This document shows, one piece after another, positions 6,402-15,501 of a stretch of 64,000 bases of DNA. The stretch's first letter is position 1, and every line of letters begins with the position of its first letter. This stretch comes from Spirochaetia bacterium. GTDB taxonomy: Bacteria; Spirochaetota; Leptospiria; Turneriellales; JAOUOS01. The notes under the pieces were generated by a model. The model made no database searches and was not told where the DNA came from. It worked only from the letters and a program-made list of their open reading frames with translations. The position numbers were made by a program, and so were the translations under genes. The DNA lies in the NCBI GenBank assembly GCA_029880285.1, contig JAOUOS010000014.1, positions 1 to 64,000 on the forward strand. Direction: 5' to 3'.

Positions 6402-8002
6402 ATTTTAACCAGCCCCAGTATCTATGGCTGTCATTGGCGGCTTTAATCCCCTGGATTGTTTATTTATTGCAAATATTTTTTGCCTTAAAACAGCGCGTTC
6501 CATCTTTAATTTTCGCGCAAGAGGCTTCTAAGTCGGGTTTTTCGGCTAGAAAAAGATTTTTAATATATTGTATTCAAAGCATTATATTATTTTTACCGGG
6601 AATTATTATGTCGAATCCTCAAAAAAAAATTATAGATAAAAAATACTTTTGTATTGTGGATGATTTAGAAAGAACCCAATGGAATAAAAAGAAATATGAA
6701 GAGATGAAAGATGAACTTAATGTTCCCTGCGATTATAAATATTATTCTCTTGTTTCTTTATCTCAAAATAAAATTTCTTTAACTGATGAGAGAAATTTAC
6801 ATAGAAATGAAGTGGTTCATTTGCAAAAAACGCTTTTATACTGGCAGGAAACCCTTAAAGATAAAATAACTTTATTAATTGTTCCTGAAAATAACTATGA
6901 AGAAAATATAGAGAAAGCGGTAAATTTTCCTGTGTATTTTTATACCGTTCCTGTTGAAGAAAAAAAAAACAGATATTTTGAAAAAGTTAATATCAGTCTG
7001 CATCCGTTTGATTACCGTAAAAGAGAATTATTCATTAAAGCCAATTTACCTTTTTCAAAAAACAGCCGTATTGTTATAGAAAGAGAAGATGAGCAGATAT
7101 CAGCTTTTTTAGATGATAACGCTGAATACCGCGCGACCTTAGACGTTAATTTTAAAAAAGAATTTGAAGAAATAAAAATTATACTTCACGGCGATGAATA
7201 TTTTAATGATAATACAAGTTATTCACTTATACTTAAACACGGGCCATATTCTTTTAAACCCTTACCAGCGGGCATACCTAAAACAGCCCTTTCGGTTTTA
7301 AACTTAAGTGAATTAAAGTTCCCTTATAGATGGTTTCAAAAGACAAACGCGAAAAAAGAAATAAAAATAGGATATTCCAAAAATATTCTTAATGAAGATA
7401 ATATAATTTATTTTACGACAGGAGAATTAAGAAAAGGCCACCGTTTCTTAGAGTCATCTTTTGATTTAACTTCAGATATTTGGCAAAAATACTTTATTAA
7501 AACGACTTATGACTTTTCAAATGTTGAAGAGCCTTCGCAAATTTTAGGAAGATTTACGGATGGTACCGCGGCTGTTTTAAAATTTATAAATAAATCGGCA
7601 GGGCTTTTTTTGTTTGATCCTGATTCAGCTGAAGACGAACTTCAAACATCTATCTATTTTCCTGCTCAGTTGTTAGAGCATATATTAAATATGATTTCAG
7701 ATAAAATGATTATCACAATTTTAACAGAAACCGAAAGAAATATTCTTTTTTCGATTTTAGATAAAGAACCATATATTCCACGAATTATAGAAAAAAAAGA
7801 AAATAATAAAACCAATGCCTATATTATAGCGCAAAAGCATCCTTTGGCCAGTTATATTACCCAAAAAAATTATCCCGATGAATATCTTTATAAAATCGAA
7901 AAAGAAAATAGAAAAAATATATATAGAGATTTATTTTTATCAGTTTTTATTATTTTAATGAGTTTTGCTGTGTATTTAGACGCGAAAACATGGCAAAAAT
8001 AA
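6398..8002 (+). CDS. BatA-like membrane protein without vWA domain
   Basis: The 534-residue protein starts like the aerotolerance regulator N-terminal domain (BatA): QPQYLWLSLAALIPWIVYLL is a first membrane segment, and a second lies near 53-72 (FLIYCIQSIILFLPGIIM). The long middle is hydrophilic and presumably extracytoplasmic or cytoplasmic beta-rich. A last hydrophobic segment near the C-terminus reads LFLSVFIILMSFAVYL. No D-x-S-x-S metal site is visible, so this is the vWA-less type. It overlaps the DUF58 gene by four bases. The expected BatB, BatC and BatD genes are absent, so this is a reduced version of the operon. Confidence 0.75.
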   Translation: MNFNQPQYLWLSLAALIPWIVYLLQIFFALKQRVPSLIFAQEASKSGFSARKRFLIYCIQSIILFLPGIIMSNPQKKIIDKKYFCIVDDLERTQWNKKKYEEMKDELNVPCDYKYYSLVSLSQNKISLTDERNLHRNEVVHLQKTLLYWQETLKDKITLLIVPENNYEENIEKAVNFPVYFYTVPVEEKKNRYFEKVNISLHPFDYRKRELFIKANLPFSKNSRIVIEREDEQISAFLDDNAEYRATLDVNFKKEFEEIKIILHGDEYFNDNTSYSLILKHGPYSFKPLPAGIPKTALSVLNLSELKFPYRWFQKTNAKKEIKIGYSKNILNEDNIIYFTTGELRKGHRFLESSFDLTSDIWQKYFIKTTYDFSNVEEPSQILGRFTDGTAAVLKFINKSAGLFLFDPDSAEDELQTSIYFPAQLLEHILNMISDKMIITILTETERNILFSILDKEPYIPRIIEKKENNKTNAYIIAQKHPLASYITQKNYPDEYLYKIEKENRKNIYRDLFLSVFIILMSFAVYLDAKTWQK

Positions 8003-8065
8003 AAGTTACTTATTTTAGAAAAGGGTTCTACCGCGTCGATTTATATATGAAAGCCTTTTAAATAT

Positions 8066-9304
8066 ATGTTCTTAGAAATAATACAAGATGAGTTTAAAGA
8101 TGCAAATGTTGAAACAGATGTTCATCGAGTATTAAATTTACTTTTTCTTATAAAGGCCAAAGGGGTTAACTTACAGATCAATTATTCAAGTTTGGTTTAT
8201 CAGGGTAAACTGGTTCAAATTGAAGATGAATATATAAGAGTAATTTCTCCCGGTTTTAAAAAAACTCAGGAAAGAAGAGCAGTTTTAAGCGTAGAAATAT
8301 TAAACCGTTATTATTCATTTAATGTTTTTATAAATAAAAGCAATTTAGAAGGAGTTTTCTTAAGCTTCCCTCAAGAAATGAAATATCTTCAAAGGCGCCT
8401 TTATAAACGTATAGAATTTGATGATTTATTCGCGAGATTTATTATTTTATATTCTCCTATTATGCAGACCAATCAAGAAGAAAAGATTTTAGAAACCAGA
8501 TATCGATATTTTTTACAAGAGGTTACCCGCGATAAACCTAATATAAAAGTATTATACCAGCTGTTAATGTCAGAAATAAAAGAAATTACAAAAGATTTTT
8601 CATTAAAATTTGTTTATAAAGATGATATACCTCAATTAACTTTAAGTGAAAAAATAATGTTAAGAAATAACAAAGCATTTTTTATTGAAGATACCTCAAA
8701 AATTGAAAGTTATATAGAACCCATAAAATCAAAAAAAATAACTAATTATTCAGATGAATTCGAAAAATTAATTAAAGAAAAAGGCAAAGCCTTAGCAAAA
8801 AAAGAATTCGAAATACTATTAAAAGAAGATAATAAAAATTTTATTGTTTCATATTTAATGATTCCCGTTAATTTATTAGACAGACCTATTGGCTATTTAA
8901 AGCTTGAAACAAATCAGTTTGAGAAGCACTTTATTACGTTAATGCAGGCATTAGGTATAATTACGGTTGTTGAAATATTTTCTTATGCTTTAACAAAAAT
9001 TAGAATTCATGGTTCTCATTTTAATAAAGCCTCTATAAAAACAAGGGTTGTAAATATTTCTATGAGCGGACTTCTTTTTGAAATTGATGATGAATCGGTT
9101 TATAAATATCTGCAAAAAAACAGAAGAATTAAATTAATGATTCCTATTTTAGGCGAAGAACTTGAAATATACGCAGAAATTGTAAGATATTTTCCAAGAG
9201 ATGGTTCTTATTATATGGGGGTTAATTTTTTTAAGAACCGTCCCGGAAATATGGAAAGATTAGAAGCTTTTTTATTTGAAAATTCTCATTTTCAGTTTTT
9301 TTAG
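8066..9304 (+). CDS. PilZ-domain protein, probable c-di-GMP receptor
   Basis: The 412-residue protein appears to have a YcgR/PilZN-like N-terminal beta region (about 30-105) leading to QRRLYKRIEFDD (109-120), which resembles the arginine switch that binds c-di-GMP. A middle helical/GAF-like part follows. A C-terminal PilZ-like barrel (about 325-400) contains VNISMSGLLFEI, an N-x-S-x-x-G form of the usual D-x-S-x-x-G. The arginine switch and PilZ-like barrel are therefore separated by roughly 200 residues, an unusual architecture. It follows the moxR operon by 63 bases without a visible ribosome binding site. It may relate to long PilZ-type proteins of Leptospira, but I could not verify that. 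Confidence 0.65.
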   Translation: MFLEIIQDEFKDANVETDVHRVLNLLFLIKAKGVNLQINYSSLVYQGKLVQIEDEYIRVISPGFKKTQERRAVLSVEILNRYYSFNVFINKSNLEGVFLSFPQEMKYLQRRLYKRIEFDDLFARFIILYSPIMQTNQEEKILETRYRYFLQEVTRDKPNIKVLYQLLMSEIKEITKDFSLKFVYKDDIPQLTLSEKIMLRNNKAFFIEDTSKIESYIEPIKSKKITNYSDEFEKLIKEKGKALAKKEFEILLKEDNKNFIVSYLMIPVNLLDRPIGYLKLETNQFEKHFITLMQALGIITVVEIFSYALTKIRIHGSHFNKASIKTRVVNISMSGLLFEIDDESVYKYLQKNRRIKLMIPILGEELEIYAEIVRYFPRDGSYYMGVNFFKNRPGNMERLEAFLFENSHFQFF

Positions 9305-10089
9305 CAGTATTTTAAGCATTCATCATAAAGGGCGTCTACTTCACTATCATTATAAATAAAACGACAGGGTGTTTGAGATAAATACTCATAGTATAATCCA
9401 GTTCTTTCCTGACCTATGGGTTCTGTAGCCAGCCATACAGGAGTTTCTGCTCCTTTATCAGCAGATTCATGCCCGCCAAAACCCAAAGAGTTGCTAAGCG
9501 CCGAGTTCACCTCACCGGGATGACAAGAATTAACAGAAATATTAAATTTCTTAAGCCTTTCAGAGAAAGCGAAACTCAGCATTCTATTTGCCTGTTTAGA
9601 TTGTCTATACGCTAAATTATTATTATAAGGTCTTTTTTCAAAATTTAAATCGGCTATGTTTAAGTCTCCAGCCCAGTAGCTGGCAACATTAACAACTCTT
9701 GAAGGAGCTGATTTTTTTAATGAATCAAGAAGTTCTAGGGTCATCCAAAAATAGCTCATAATATTTACCGCGAATTGAATTTCAAGACCTTCTGGTGTAA
9801 AAGTTTTAGTTCTTGGCGTTACAGCAGCATTGTTAATTAAAACATCTAAAGAACCATCTATTTTAGACGAAAATCCTTTTATATTATTATAGCTTTCAAG
9901 ATTAACAATTTCATATCGAACATTGTTATTTTTTGATTTTTTTATAATATCTTTTACTGCTTTTTTAGCTTTATCTTCATTTTTAGCGACTAAAATAGTT
10001 TCATAATTTTTTTCTGCCATTAAGCGCGAAATAGAAAGTCCAATAGCGCCCGTGGCTCCGGTTATAACTGCTTTCTTCTGTTTAGACAT
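9301..10089 (-). CDS. Short-chain dehydrogenase/reductase (retinol dehydrogenase-like)
   Basis: The 262-residue NAD(P)-dependent oxidoreductase has the cofactor motif GATGAIG (11-17), the structural NNAAV motif, VNVASYW carrying the catalytic Ser, and the active-site Y-R-Q-S-K. The pattern, including HPGEVNSALSN, resembles the RDH/WWOX-like SDR subgroup. The substrate is unknown. Its stop codon overlaps the convergent PilZ gene by four bases. It lies 12 bases downstream of the next minus-strand gene, so the two may share a transcript. Confidence 0.9.
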   Translation of the reverse strand: MSKQKKAVITGATGAIGLSISRLMAEKNYETILVAKNEDKAKKAVKDIIKKSKNNNVRYEIVNLESYNNIKGFSSKIDGSLDVLINNAAVTPRTKTFTPEGLEIQFAVNIMSYFWMTLELLDSLKKSAPSRVVNVASYWAGDLNIADLNFEKRPYNNNLAYRQSKQANRMLSFAFSERLKKFNISVNSCHPGEVNSALSNSLGFGGHESADKGAETPVWLATEPIGQERTGLYYEYLSQTPCRFIYNDSEVDALYDECLKYC

Positions 10090-10101
10090 ATTTTTTCTAA
10101 T

Positions 10102-10743
10102 TTAGTCAATTTTCAGCATTTCACTGCATTCGTCAAATAAGAGGTTAGCAAAATCTTCTAATTCATTATTTTTTAAATGATGCACAGTCTTTTCAAGACT
10201 CATGTCTTCATTATTTGTTAATTGGGTGGCAAAACAAGAATTTACTATAAGAGAGTATTTTCTTTTTTTGCTTGTCAATAAAAAGCGTAATTTTTCATAA
10301 TAATTAATTACAGGTAAAAGATATTTTACATCATAAATATCTAAAACATTACCCTCTAGATTAAATCCTTGATGTTCTAAAGGGAATAAAATTGCCCATG
10401 CCGCGTATTTGTTTTGCCTTTCAATAGCGAGATATAAAAGGTGATCTAAACCCTCCGTTTCAAGATCAATAGAGCAGATATCTTCTTTAATTAAGAAACG
10501 TAAATTAATCAATTTTATTAGTAAATACACTTCTTCTTTTGTATTTTCGCCAAAGTTACGCGTAAACACAAGGCGGCATTTTCTAGCTACTATATCTTTG
10601 TGTAATAGTCGAATTCCATGCCAGCCGTTTAATTCACTTACTTTTTTAGGAAGTTTAACATCAAGCATAAGAGTTTTTAGTTCAGCGGTAAGCGAATTTA
10701 TACCTGTAAGGAATAATATCAAAATAACTACGTATTTTTTCAT
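10102..10743 (-). CDS. Exported protein of unknown function
   Basis: The 213-residue product begins with a clear signal peptide (MKKYVVILILFLTGINSLTA, cleavage likely after Ala). The mature part is mixed alpha/beta without a motif I recognise. It has only three cysteines, none in a lipobox, so it is probably periplasmic. It is encoded directly upstream of the SDR gene, 12 bases apart, and may form an operon with it. Start ATG 10743 lacks an obvious ribosome binding site. Confidence 0.6.
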   Translation of the reverse strand: MKKYVVILILFLTGINSLTAELKTLMLDVKLPKKVSELNGWHGIRLLHKDIVARKCRLVFTRNFGENTKEEVYLLIKLINLRFLIKEDICSIDLETEGLDHLLYLAIERQNKYAAWAILFPLEHQGFNLEGNVLDIYDVKYLLPVINYYEKLRFLLTSKKRKYSLIVNSCFATQLTNNEDMSLEKTVHHLKNNELEDFANLLFDECSEMLKID

Positions 10744-10864
10744 ATTTTAGCCAATTTCAAATATCCTTTATACTTTGAAAATCTTTTTGTAAAAAAAGAT
10801 TAATTAAATATATGTTCATATATATTACTTTTCAATAATAATTAACATTTTTTTTAAAATTAAT

Positions 10865-11485
10865 TTAATATTTTCTTCGTGAATTAAAAATATCTATATA
10901 TTTTATTCTGTTTTCATTAAACACAAATCGAATTCCTCTTGAATAGATAATCAATTTATTTTTTAATTTAATATGCGGTGGATTATCATATTTTTTTATT
11001 ATCAAATTCATTTGTTCTTGTATACTCATATTGTCTAATTGAGTTTGATGAAGATTTAAGGCGGTAAACCATTTGATAGATTCTATATTATTTTTATGTA
11101 TAATATATCGTATTTGTATAATTTTCCCTTTGTAAATTATAAAACTTCCTTCAAAATCAATGCTTTTATATGATAATCTTTCAGGAATTTTATAATCTCT
11201 AAAAAGAGGTTTCCCGTTTATTTGATAGAGTTTTTCTTCACTTTCTCCCAATAACATTTTTAAGCCGCCTTTGCCTTCCACAAGATATCCGGCATTATTT
11301 CGTAAGCGTATAATATCCCATTTATCACGGCTGATATTCCATGAATTAAAATTATTTATTGCTAAAATAAAATCAGGCGGTAAAAAGAAAAAGCCGATAT
11401 TTGATAATGTGAAAAATAAAAAACAAGAAATTATTAAAGCATTTTTAGATACTGAATTTTTAAATTCTTCTGACGCACGTCCCAT
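10865..11485 (-). CDS. Membrane-anchored protein of unknown function
   Basis: The 206-residue frame has one N-terminal transmembrane or signal segment (ALIISCFLFFTLSNIGFFF, about 16-34), followed by a beta-rich, mainly hydrophilic domain of unknown family. The length and consistent hydrophobicity support coding. The only in-frame ATG is at 11485, inside the oppositely transcribed LOG gene (start 11409), so the two genes overlap at their 5' ends by up to 77 bases. A shorter protein from a non-ATG start would still overlap by about 30 bases. Confidence 0.5.
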   Translation of the reverse strand: MGRASEEFKNSVSKNALIISCFLFFTLSNIGFFFLPPDFILAINNFNSWNISRDKWDIIRLRNNAGYLVEGKGGLKMLLGESEEKLYQINGKPLFRDYKIPERLSYKSIDFEGSFIIYKGKIIQIRYIIHKNNIESIKWFTALNLHQTQLDNMSIQEQMNLIIKKYDNPPHIKLKNKLIIYSRGIRFVFNENRIKYIDIFNSRRKY

Positions 11486-12251
11486 ACGAATATTATCGGA
11501 ATATCTTTATCCTCGTAAAGTATTTCATAAACATGGTGTCGATGATACTATTGTTTTTTTTGGTTCTGCAAGGGCCCCCTCGAAAAAAAAATTAAGAAAA
11601 ATATTAAAAGATAAAGAAAATGTAAAGTTAGATAAGGCAGAAAGAAACCGTCTGGAAAAACAAAAAATAATGTCAGATTATTACCGTGATGCCACTCTTC
11701 TTTCTTATAAGCTTACAAAATGGTCAAAAACGTTGCCAAAAGGTTCACGACGCTTTTTAATAGCAACAGGCGGTGGGCCTGGTATAATGGAAGCGGCAAA
11801 TAGAGGAGCTTCTTTGGCCCGTGGTATATCCATGGGGTTAAATATAGCGCTTCCTTTTGAACAGGTATCAAACCCATACATTACACCAAAACTTAATTTT
11901 GATTTTCACTATTTTTTTATGCGTAAGTTGTGGTTTATGTATTTAGCAAAAGCGCTGGTTATTTTTCCGGGAGGATTTGGAACCTGTGATGAGCTTTTTG
12001 AACTTTTAACCTTAATGCAAACAGGAAAACTTACAAAACCGCGGCTTATTGTAATTTACGGTAAAGAATACTGGAAGAGTGTTATAAACTTTGATGTTTT
12101 TTTAGATTGGGGTACTATAAGCAAAGAAGATTTAGAGTTTGTTCATTTCTCTGACTCTGTTGACGATGCCTATGACTATATAGTAAGCCATTTAACCAAA
12201 TTTTACATTCATAAACCCGCTTCTACAGAAATTGTGACAGAACTGCCTTAA
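11409..12251 (+). CDS. LOG-family protein (putative nucleotide phosphoribohydrolase)
   Basis: The protein has the LOG hallmarks: GGGPGIMEAANRGA, which binds the nucleotide phosphate, and PGGFGTCDELFE (the PGGxGTxxE catalytic motif). LOG enzymes release the free base from nucleoside monophosphates and are often misnamed lysine decarboxylases. I chose GTG 11409, giving a 280-residue product that keeps the N-terminal segment FLNSSDARPIRILSEYL. A longer frame opens at 11271 but would run almost entirely across the minus-strand gene and looks non-conserved and basic. No ribosome binding site is visible, and the 5' end overlaps the divergent gene. Confidence 0.85.
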   Translation: MKNKKQEIIKAFLDTEFLNSSDARPIRILSEYLYPRKVFHKHGVDDTIVFFGSARAPSKKKLRKILKDKENVKLDKAERNRLEKQKIMSDYYRDATLLSYKLTKWSKTLPKGSRRFLIATGGGPGIMEAANRGASLARGISMGLNIALPFEQVSNPYITPKLNFDFHYFFMRKLWFMYLAKALVIFPGGFGTCDELFELLTLMQTGKLTKPRLIVIYGKEYWKSVINFDVFLDWGTISKEDLEFVHFSDSVDDAYDYIVSHLTKFYIHKPASTEIVTELP

Positions 12252-12260
12252 GTAAAATAA

Positions 12261-12635
12261 TTATACGGCTTCAATTCTTTTAATAGCATCAAAAATTCTT
12301 TTTGTATAAAATGGTTTTACAATAAAACCTTTCGCACCAATGCTAAGGCATTTTTGAATTATATTTTCTTTACCCATTGAACTTACCATAATAACATTTG
12401 CTTTAGGATTTATTTCTAAAATTTTTTCGAGAGCTTCAATGCCATCCATAACCGGCATCGTAATATCAAGCGTTACTAAATCTACATTTTCTTTTAATTC
12501 TGAATAATATAAAACAGCTTCACTGCCATTTACCGCCGTACCGATAATCTCATAACCGCCTTCTTCTAGTATACTGGTAAGTTGTTTACGTGTTAAAATC
12601 GAATCATCGGCCACAAAAATTTTTTTAATATTCAT
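12261..12635 (-). CDS. CheY-like single-domain response regulator
   Basis: The 124-residue protein is a complete receiver and nothing else. It has the acidic pair VADDS near residues 8-12, the phospho-acceptor Asp in DLVTLDITMPVMDG, the switch Ser in VMVSSMGKE, and the conserved Lys in FIVKPF. It is likely the target of a kinase encoded elsewhere, controlling an interaction rather than transcription. A monocistronic gene facing the LOG gene, with the two stops nine bases apart. Confidence 0.9.
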   Translation of the reverse strand: MNIKKIFVADDSILTRKQLTSILEEGGYEIIGTAVNGSEAVLYYSELKENVDLVTLDITMPVMDGIEALEKILEINPKANVIMVSSMGKENIIQKCLSIGAKGFIVKPFYTKRIFDAIKRIEAV

Positions 12636-12829
12636 ATTTACCTCATTTTTTATTAATTAATATATTTCTGCTGGAAAGAAAAATTAATATTCTTGAAAAT
12701 ATAAATAAATCATCAAAATAAGACAAATAAATATTATAAAATATGGTGTTTTTTGATTTTTTTTCAAGATATTTGAAAAAAGTATAAAAAATCAGGTATG
12801 ATTTTTAAAAAAAGGGGTATTACAAAAAT

Positions 12830-13126
12830 ATGATAGCATTAAAAATAAATTCATTTTTAATACACAAGCTCATAAAGAAGTGTGGACAAAATAAAGAAAA
12901 TTGGGAAGAACTTTTCTCAAAAATATCAGGTTTTAAAGTTTGCCTGCCATATTTTTTTTGGGAGGTAGAGCTTTTAAATTATTCAAAAAAAAAATACACT
13001 ACGCTTACACTTGAATTAAACACACAAAAAAACTGGATGCAGGTCTTTTTCCAAAAAAATTTAAGTTATGAATTAAAAAGGCATATTAAATCTCGTCTTT
13101 TTTCTATTCATAATAAGTGTTTATAA
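12830..13126 (+). CDS. Small protein of unknown function
   Basis: The 98-residue frame starts at ATG 12830 after a plausible purine-rich site (aaaggggt, ending near 12819). The product is basic, with many Trp, Phe and Tyr, and has no signal peptide or recognised motif. Its last 23 bases overlap the 3' end of the convergent lytic transglycosylase gene. The ribosome binding site and isolated position favour a real gene, but coding evidence is modest. Confidence 0.45.
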   Translation: MIALKINSFLIHKLIKKCGQNKENWEELFSKISGFKVCLPYFFWEVELLNYSKKKYTTLTLELNTQKNWMQVFFQKNLSYELKRHIKSRLFSIHNKCL

Positions 13127-15455
13127 AAAGTTTATATCCCTCATAAAATAAACGGGTTATTTTAACGTAATGATTTGTTTCTCGGAATGGTATCCACTCA
13201 AGAAAAAGCTCACCGTTATTGTCTTGAAATTCTTTTTCCCATTGTTTTAATCTGCCGGGACCCGCGTTATAAGCAATGGCAGTTTTTTCAAAGGAATTAT
13301 CCAGTCTTTTATTTAAATCGGCATAGTATTTTACACCAAGCCAAATAGAATGCGCAGGATTAAAAAGATTTAGTTTTTGTATTTTTATGGTTTTATTAAG
13401 CCAGACGGCGGTTTTGGGCATAAGCTGCATTAGTCCCTTGGCCCCAGATCTGCTTACCGCGCTTGGATTAAAACTCGATTCCTGTTTCATGAGCGCGTAA
13501 ATTTGGGCTTCATCCATATTAAATTTTTTTGAAAAATTTTTAACTTCTTCTCTATAGGGTACCGGATATAAAAATTCAGCGGCAAGGGGTGATAAAAGAA
13601 ATAAATCGGCTTGTTTATTTATCATGCGTAGATATGTTTTTAAATACGCATACTTTAAAAATGTATCTTCCGTAAGAAGACCGGTTTTTTGACTTATTAA
13701 AAACCTTTCAGGCAAAGTTACAACAGCTTCTAGATATTCAACGGCTTCTTCATTTAAACCCATGGCTAAAAACAAGGCCCCTTTTTTAATTTCTTCAGAA
13801 GAATTTTCATTTAGAATTTCAAGATCCTTTTCCCATTGAATCCAAAACGGATCTATACCGTATCCTTTTTTTTCTTTCTTTTTCAAGAAGAAGTTTTTTA
13901 CAAGTTCATCATCTGATCCATTTTTTAAAACCCATTCCTGATATTTTAATACAGACTTACTGCCTGTTTCATCATGAGGCAGTTCTTTACTGCTTGTTTT
14001 ATTATATTCTTTTAATTTATCGAGACTAGCAAAAACATAAGCTGAGTCGGGTGAATTTAAATATACACTTTCATAATATTCAATGGCTTTATTAATATCT
14101 TTTTTTTCTTCAGTAAGGCGGGCCAAAAAATAACGGGAACGTCCTCCTGATGTAGCATTCGTTGTAATCTTTCTAAGATTGCTTAAACAATCTTCGGCTT
14201 TACTTAAATCACTGTTTATAAGATATCCAAGGCATACATTAAAATAAACTGTTTCAGAAATTTCTGAGTCTTTATCAAAATTTTCAAGATAGTATCCAGC
14301 TTCTTTTTCCTGTCCTTCTTGAAAATTTTGAGTTAAAACTTTTAATCGAACCAGCATTGCCTTTTGACTTTTGCAATCTGGCGGTACAATGCGAAGTATG
14401 CTATGATAGGCGCCTTCTGCGTATAATTTTTCAGCACTGTCATCTAATAGTTCTAAAAATTTTTCTTTTGAAAGTTTGTCAGATGAATTTTTTATCTCAG
14501 TTAATGCATTGTCAAAATTTTTGTTGTCTATAAGTAATTTTATATAATTTTTTGCGTAAATAAAATATGAATCTTCTGAAAGTTCTTCTTTTTTAATTAA
14601 TTTAAACCAGTTTGCGGCAATATTTCTTTTTTTCATTAATCTAAAACCTTCGGCAAGTTTAATGCTTTGAATATCGGTAAGATCATTTTTTAGATGATTA
14701 TTGTGTTCAAGAATTATATTGATTCTTTTTGTGGCTTCAATGTAAGACCAGTCAGATTTTGAGAGATCAAACACTTTAAAATAAATATTCAAGGCTTCTT
14801 TATAATTTTTTTCAGTTTCAAGTAAAAACGCGTACTTTATTAAATATTGATCTTTAATTTCTATTTTTAACAGAGCTTCAAATTTTTCAACAGCTTCTTG
14901 CTTGTTTTCTTTCGAGCTTAGCAGCGCTTCAAGAAATAGTATTTTTATTTTTAATACTTTATCCATTGAGTTTTCAGGTATTAAAGAAAGAAACTTTTTA
15001 GCATAATCTAATTCACTAGAATCATATAAAAGAACACATATTTCATAAATTGCGTTTGTAAATAAAGGCGATTTCACGGCGCCGGTTTCATGTTTGGTTA
15101 TAATGGTCCTGTAAATTCTAAAAATTGATTTACTTTCGGGGATTTTATTTGGTTCTAAAAAGGCGGCTTTCATAAACCATGCTATAGCAGGCAGTATTTT
15201 TTTTTCTTTTTTCAATATATTTGCTTTTAAGTAAGCTTCAGCGTAATTAATATTTTCTTTTTCTAAGATATATTTTTTAATTTGTTTTTCATCCTGTACT
15301 CTTTTTAGTTTTAATATATCTTTAAATCCTTTGATATCGGCTAATTTTATTTTTTCATGTATATTTTCGGCCCCAATTGAAAATATTAAGAAAGTAAAGA
15401 TAAATAAATTTACTATAATTGGTCTTATTTTCTTATATTTTTTAACAGATTTCAT
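13104..15455 (-). CDS. Soluble lytic murein transglycosylase with TPR-like N-terminal region
   Basis: The protein is about 783 residues from ATG 15455, chosen because it places a typical signal segment (KKIRPIIVNLFIFTFLIFSIGA) at the N-terminus; an upstream start at 15491 would add 12 residues. Residues about 40-600 form a long array of helix-turn-helix repeats like the Slt70 superhelix. The C-terminal 150 residues are an SLT domain with MKQESSFNPSAVSRSGAKGLMQLMP, where the first E is catalytic, and AYNAGPGRLKQW. The enzyme cleaves the glycan strands of peptidoglycan in the periplasm. Confidence 0.92.
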   Translation of the reverse strand: MKSVKKYKKIRPIIVNLFIFTFLIFSIGAENIHEKIKLADIKGFKDILKLKRVQDEKQIKKYILEKENINYAEAYLKANILKKEKKILPAIAWFMKAAFLEPNKIPESKSIFRIYRTIITKHETGAVKSPLFTNAIYEICVLLYDSSELDYAKKFLSLIPENSMDKVLKIKILFLEALLSSKENKQEAVEKFEALLKIEIKDQYLIKYAFLLETEKNYKEALNIYFKVFDLSKSDWSYIEATKRINIILEHNNHLKNDLTDIQSIKLAEGFRLMKKRNIAANWFKLIKKEELSEDSYFIYAKNYIKLLIDNKNFDNALTEIKNSSDKLSKEKFLELLDDSAEKLYAEGAYHSILRIVPPDCKSQKAMLVRLKVLTQNFQEGQEKEAGYYLENFDKDSEISETVYFNVCLGYLINSDLSKAEDCLSNLRKITTNATSGGRSRYFLARLTEEKKDINKAIEYYESVYLNSPDSAYVFASLDKLKEYNKTSSKELPHDETGSKSVLKYQEWVLKNGSDDELVKNFFLKKKEKKGYGIDPFWIQWEKDLEILNENSSEEIKKGALFLAMGLNEEAVEYLEAVVTLPERFLISQKTGLLTEDTFLKYAYLKTYLRMINKQADLFLLSPLAAEFLYPVPYREEVKNFSKKFNMDEAQIYALMKQESSFNPSAVSRSGAKGLMQLMPKTAVWLNKTIKIQKLNLFNPAHSIWLGVKYYADLNKRLDNSFEKTAIAYNAGPGRLKQWEKEFQDNNGELFLEWIPFRETNHYVKITRLFYEGYKLFINTYYE

Positions 15456-15501
15456 AAATTTAAGCGAATAAACAATGATAAAATATATCAATTTTAGAAA
15501 A

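Noticed and set aside
7990-8061. A 23-codon frame (MAKIKVTYFRKG...) overlapping the end of the BatA-like gene
   Set aside because: It has no ribosome binding site, overlaps the preceding gene and could be chance; I know no family for it.
11271-11408. N-terminal extension of the LOG protein
   Set aside because: It lies over the minus-strand membrane-protein gene and its translation does not resemble LOG N-termini; GTG 11409 keeps the conserved part.
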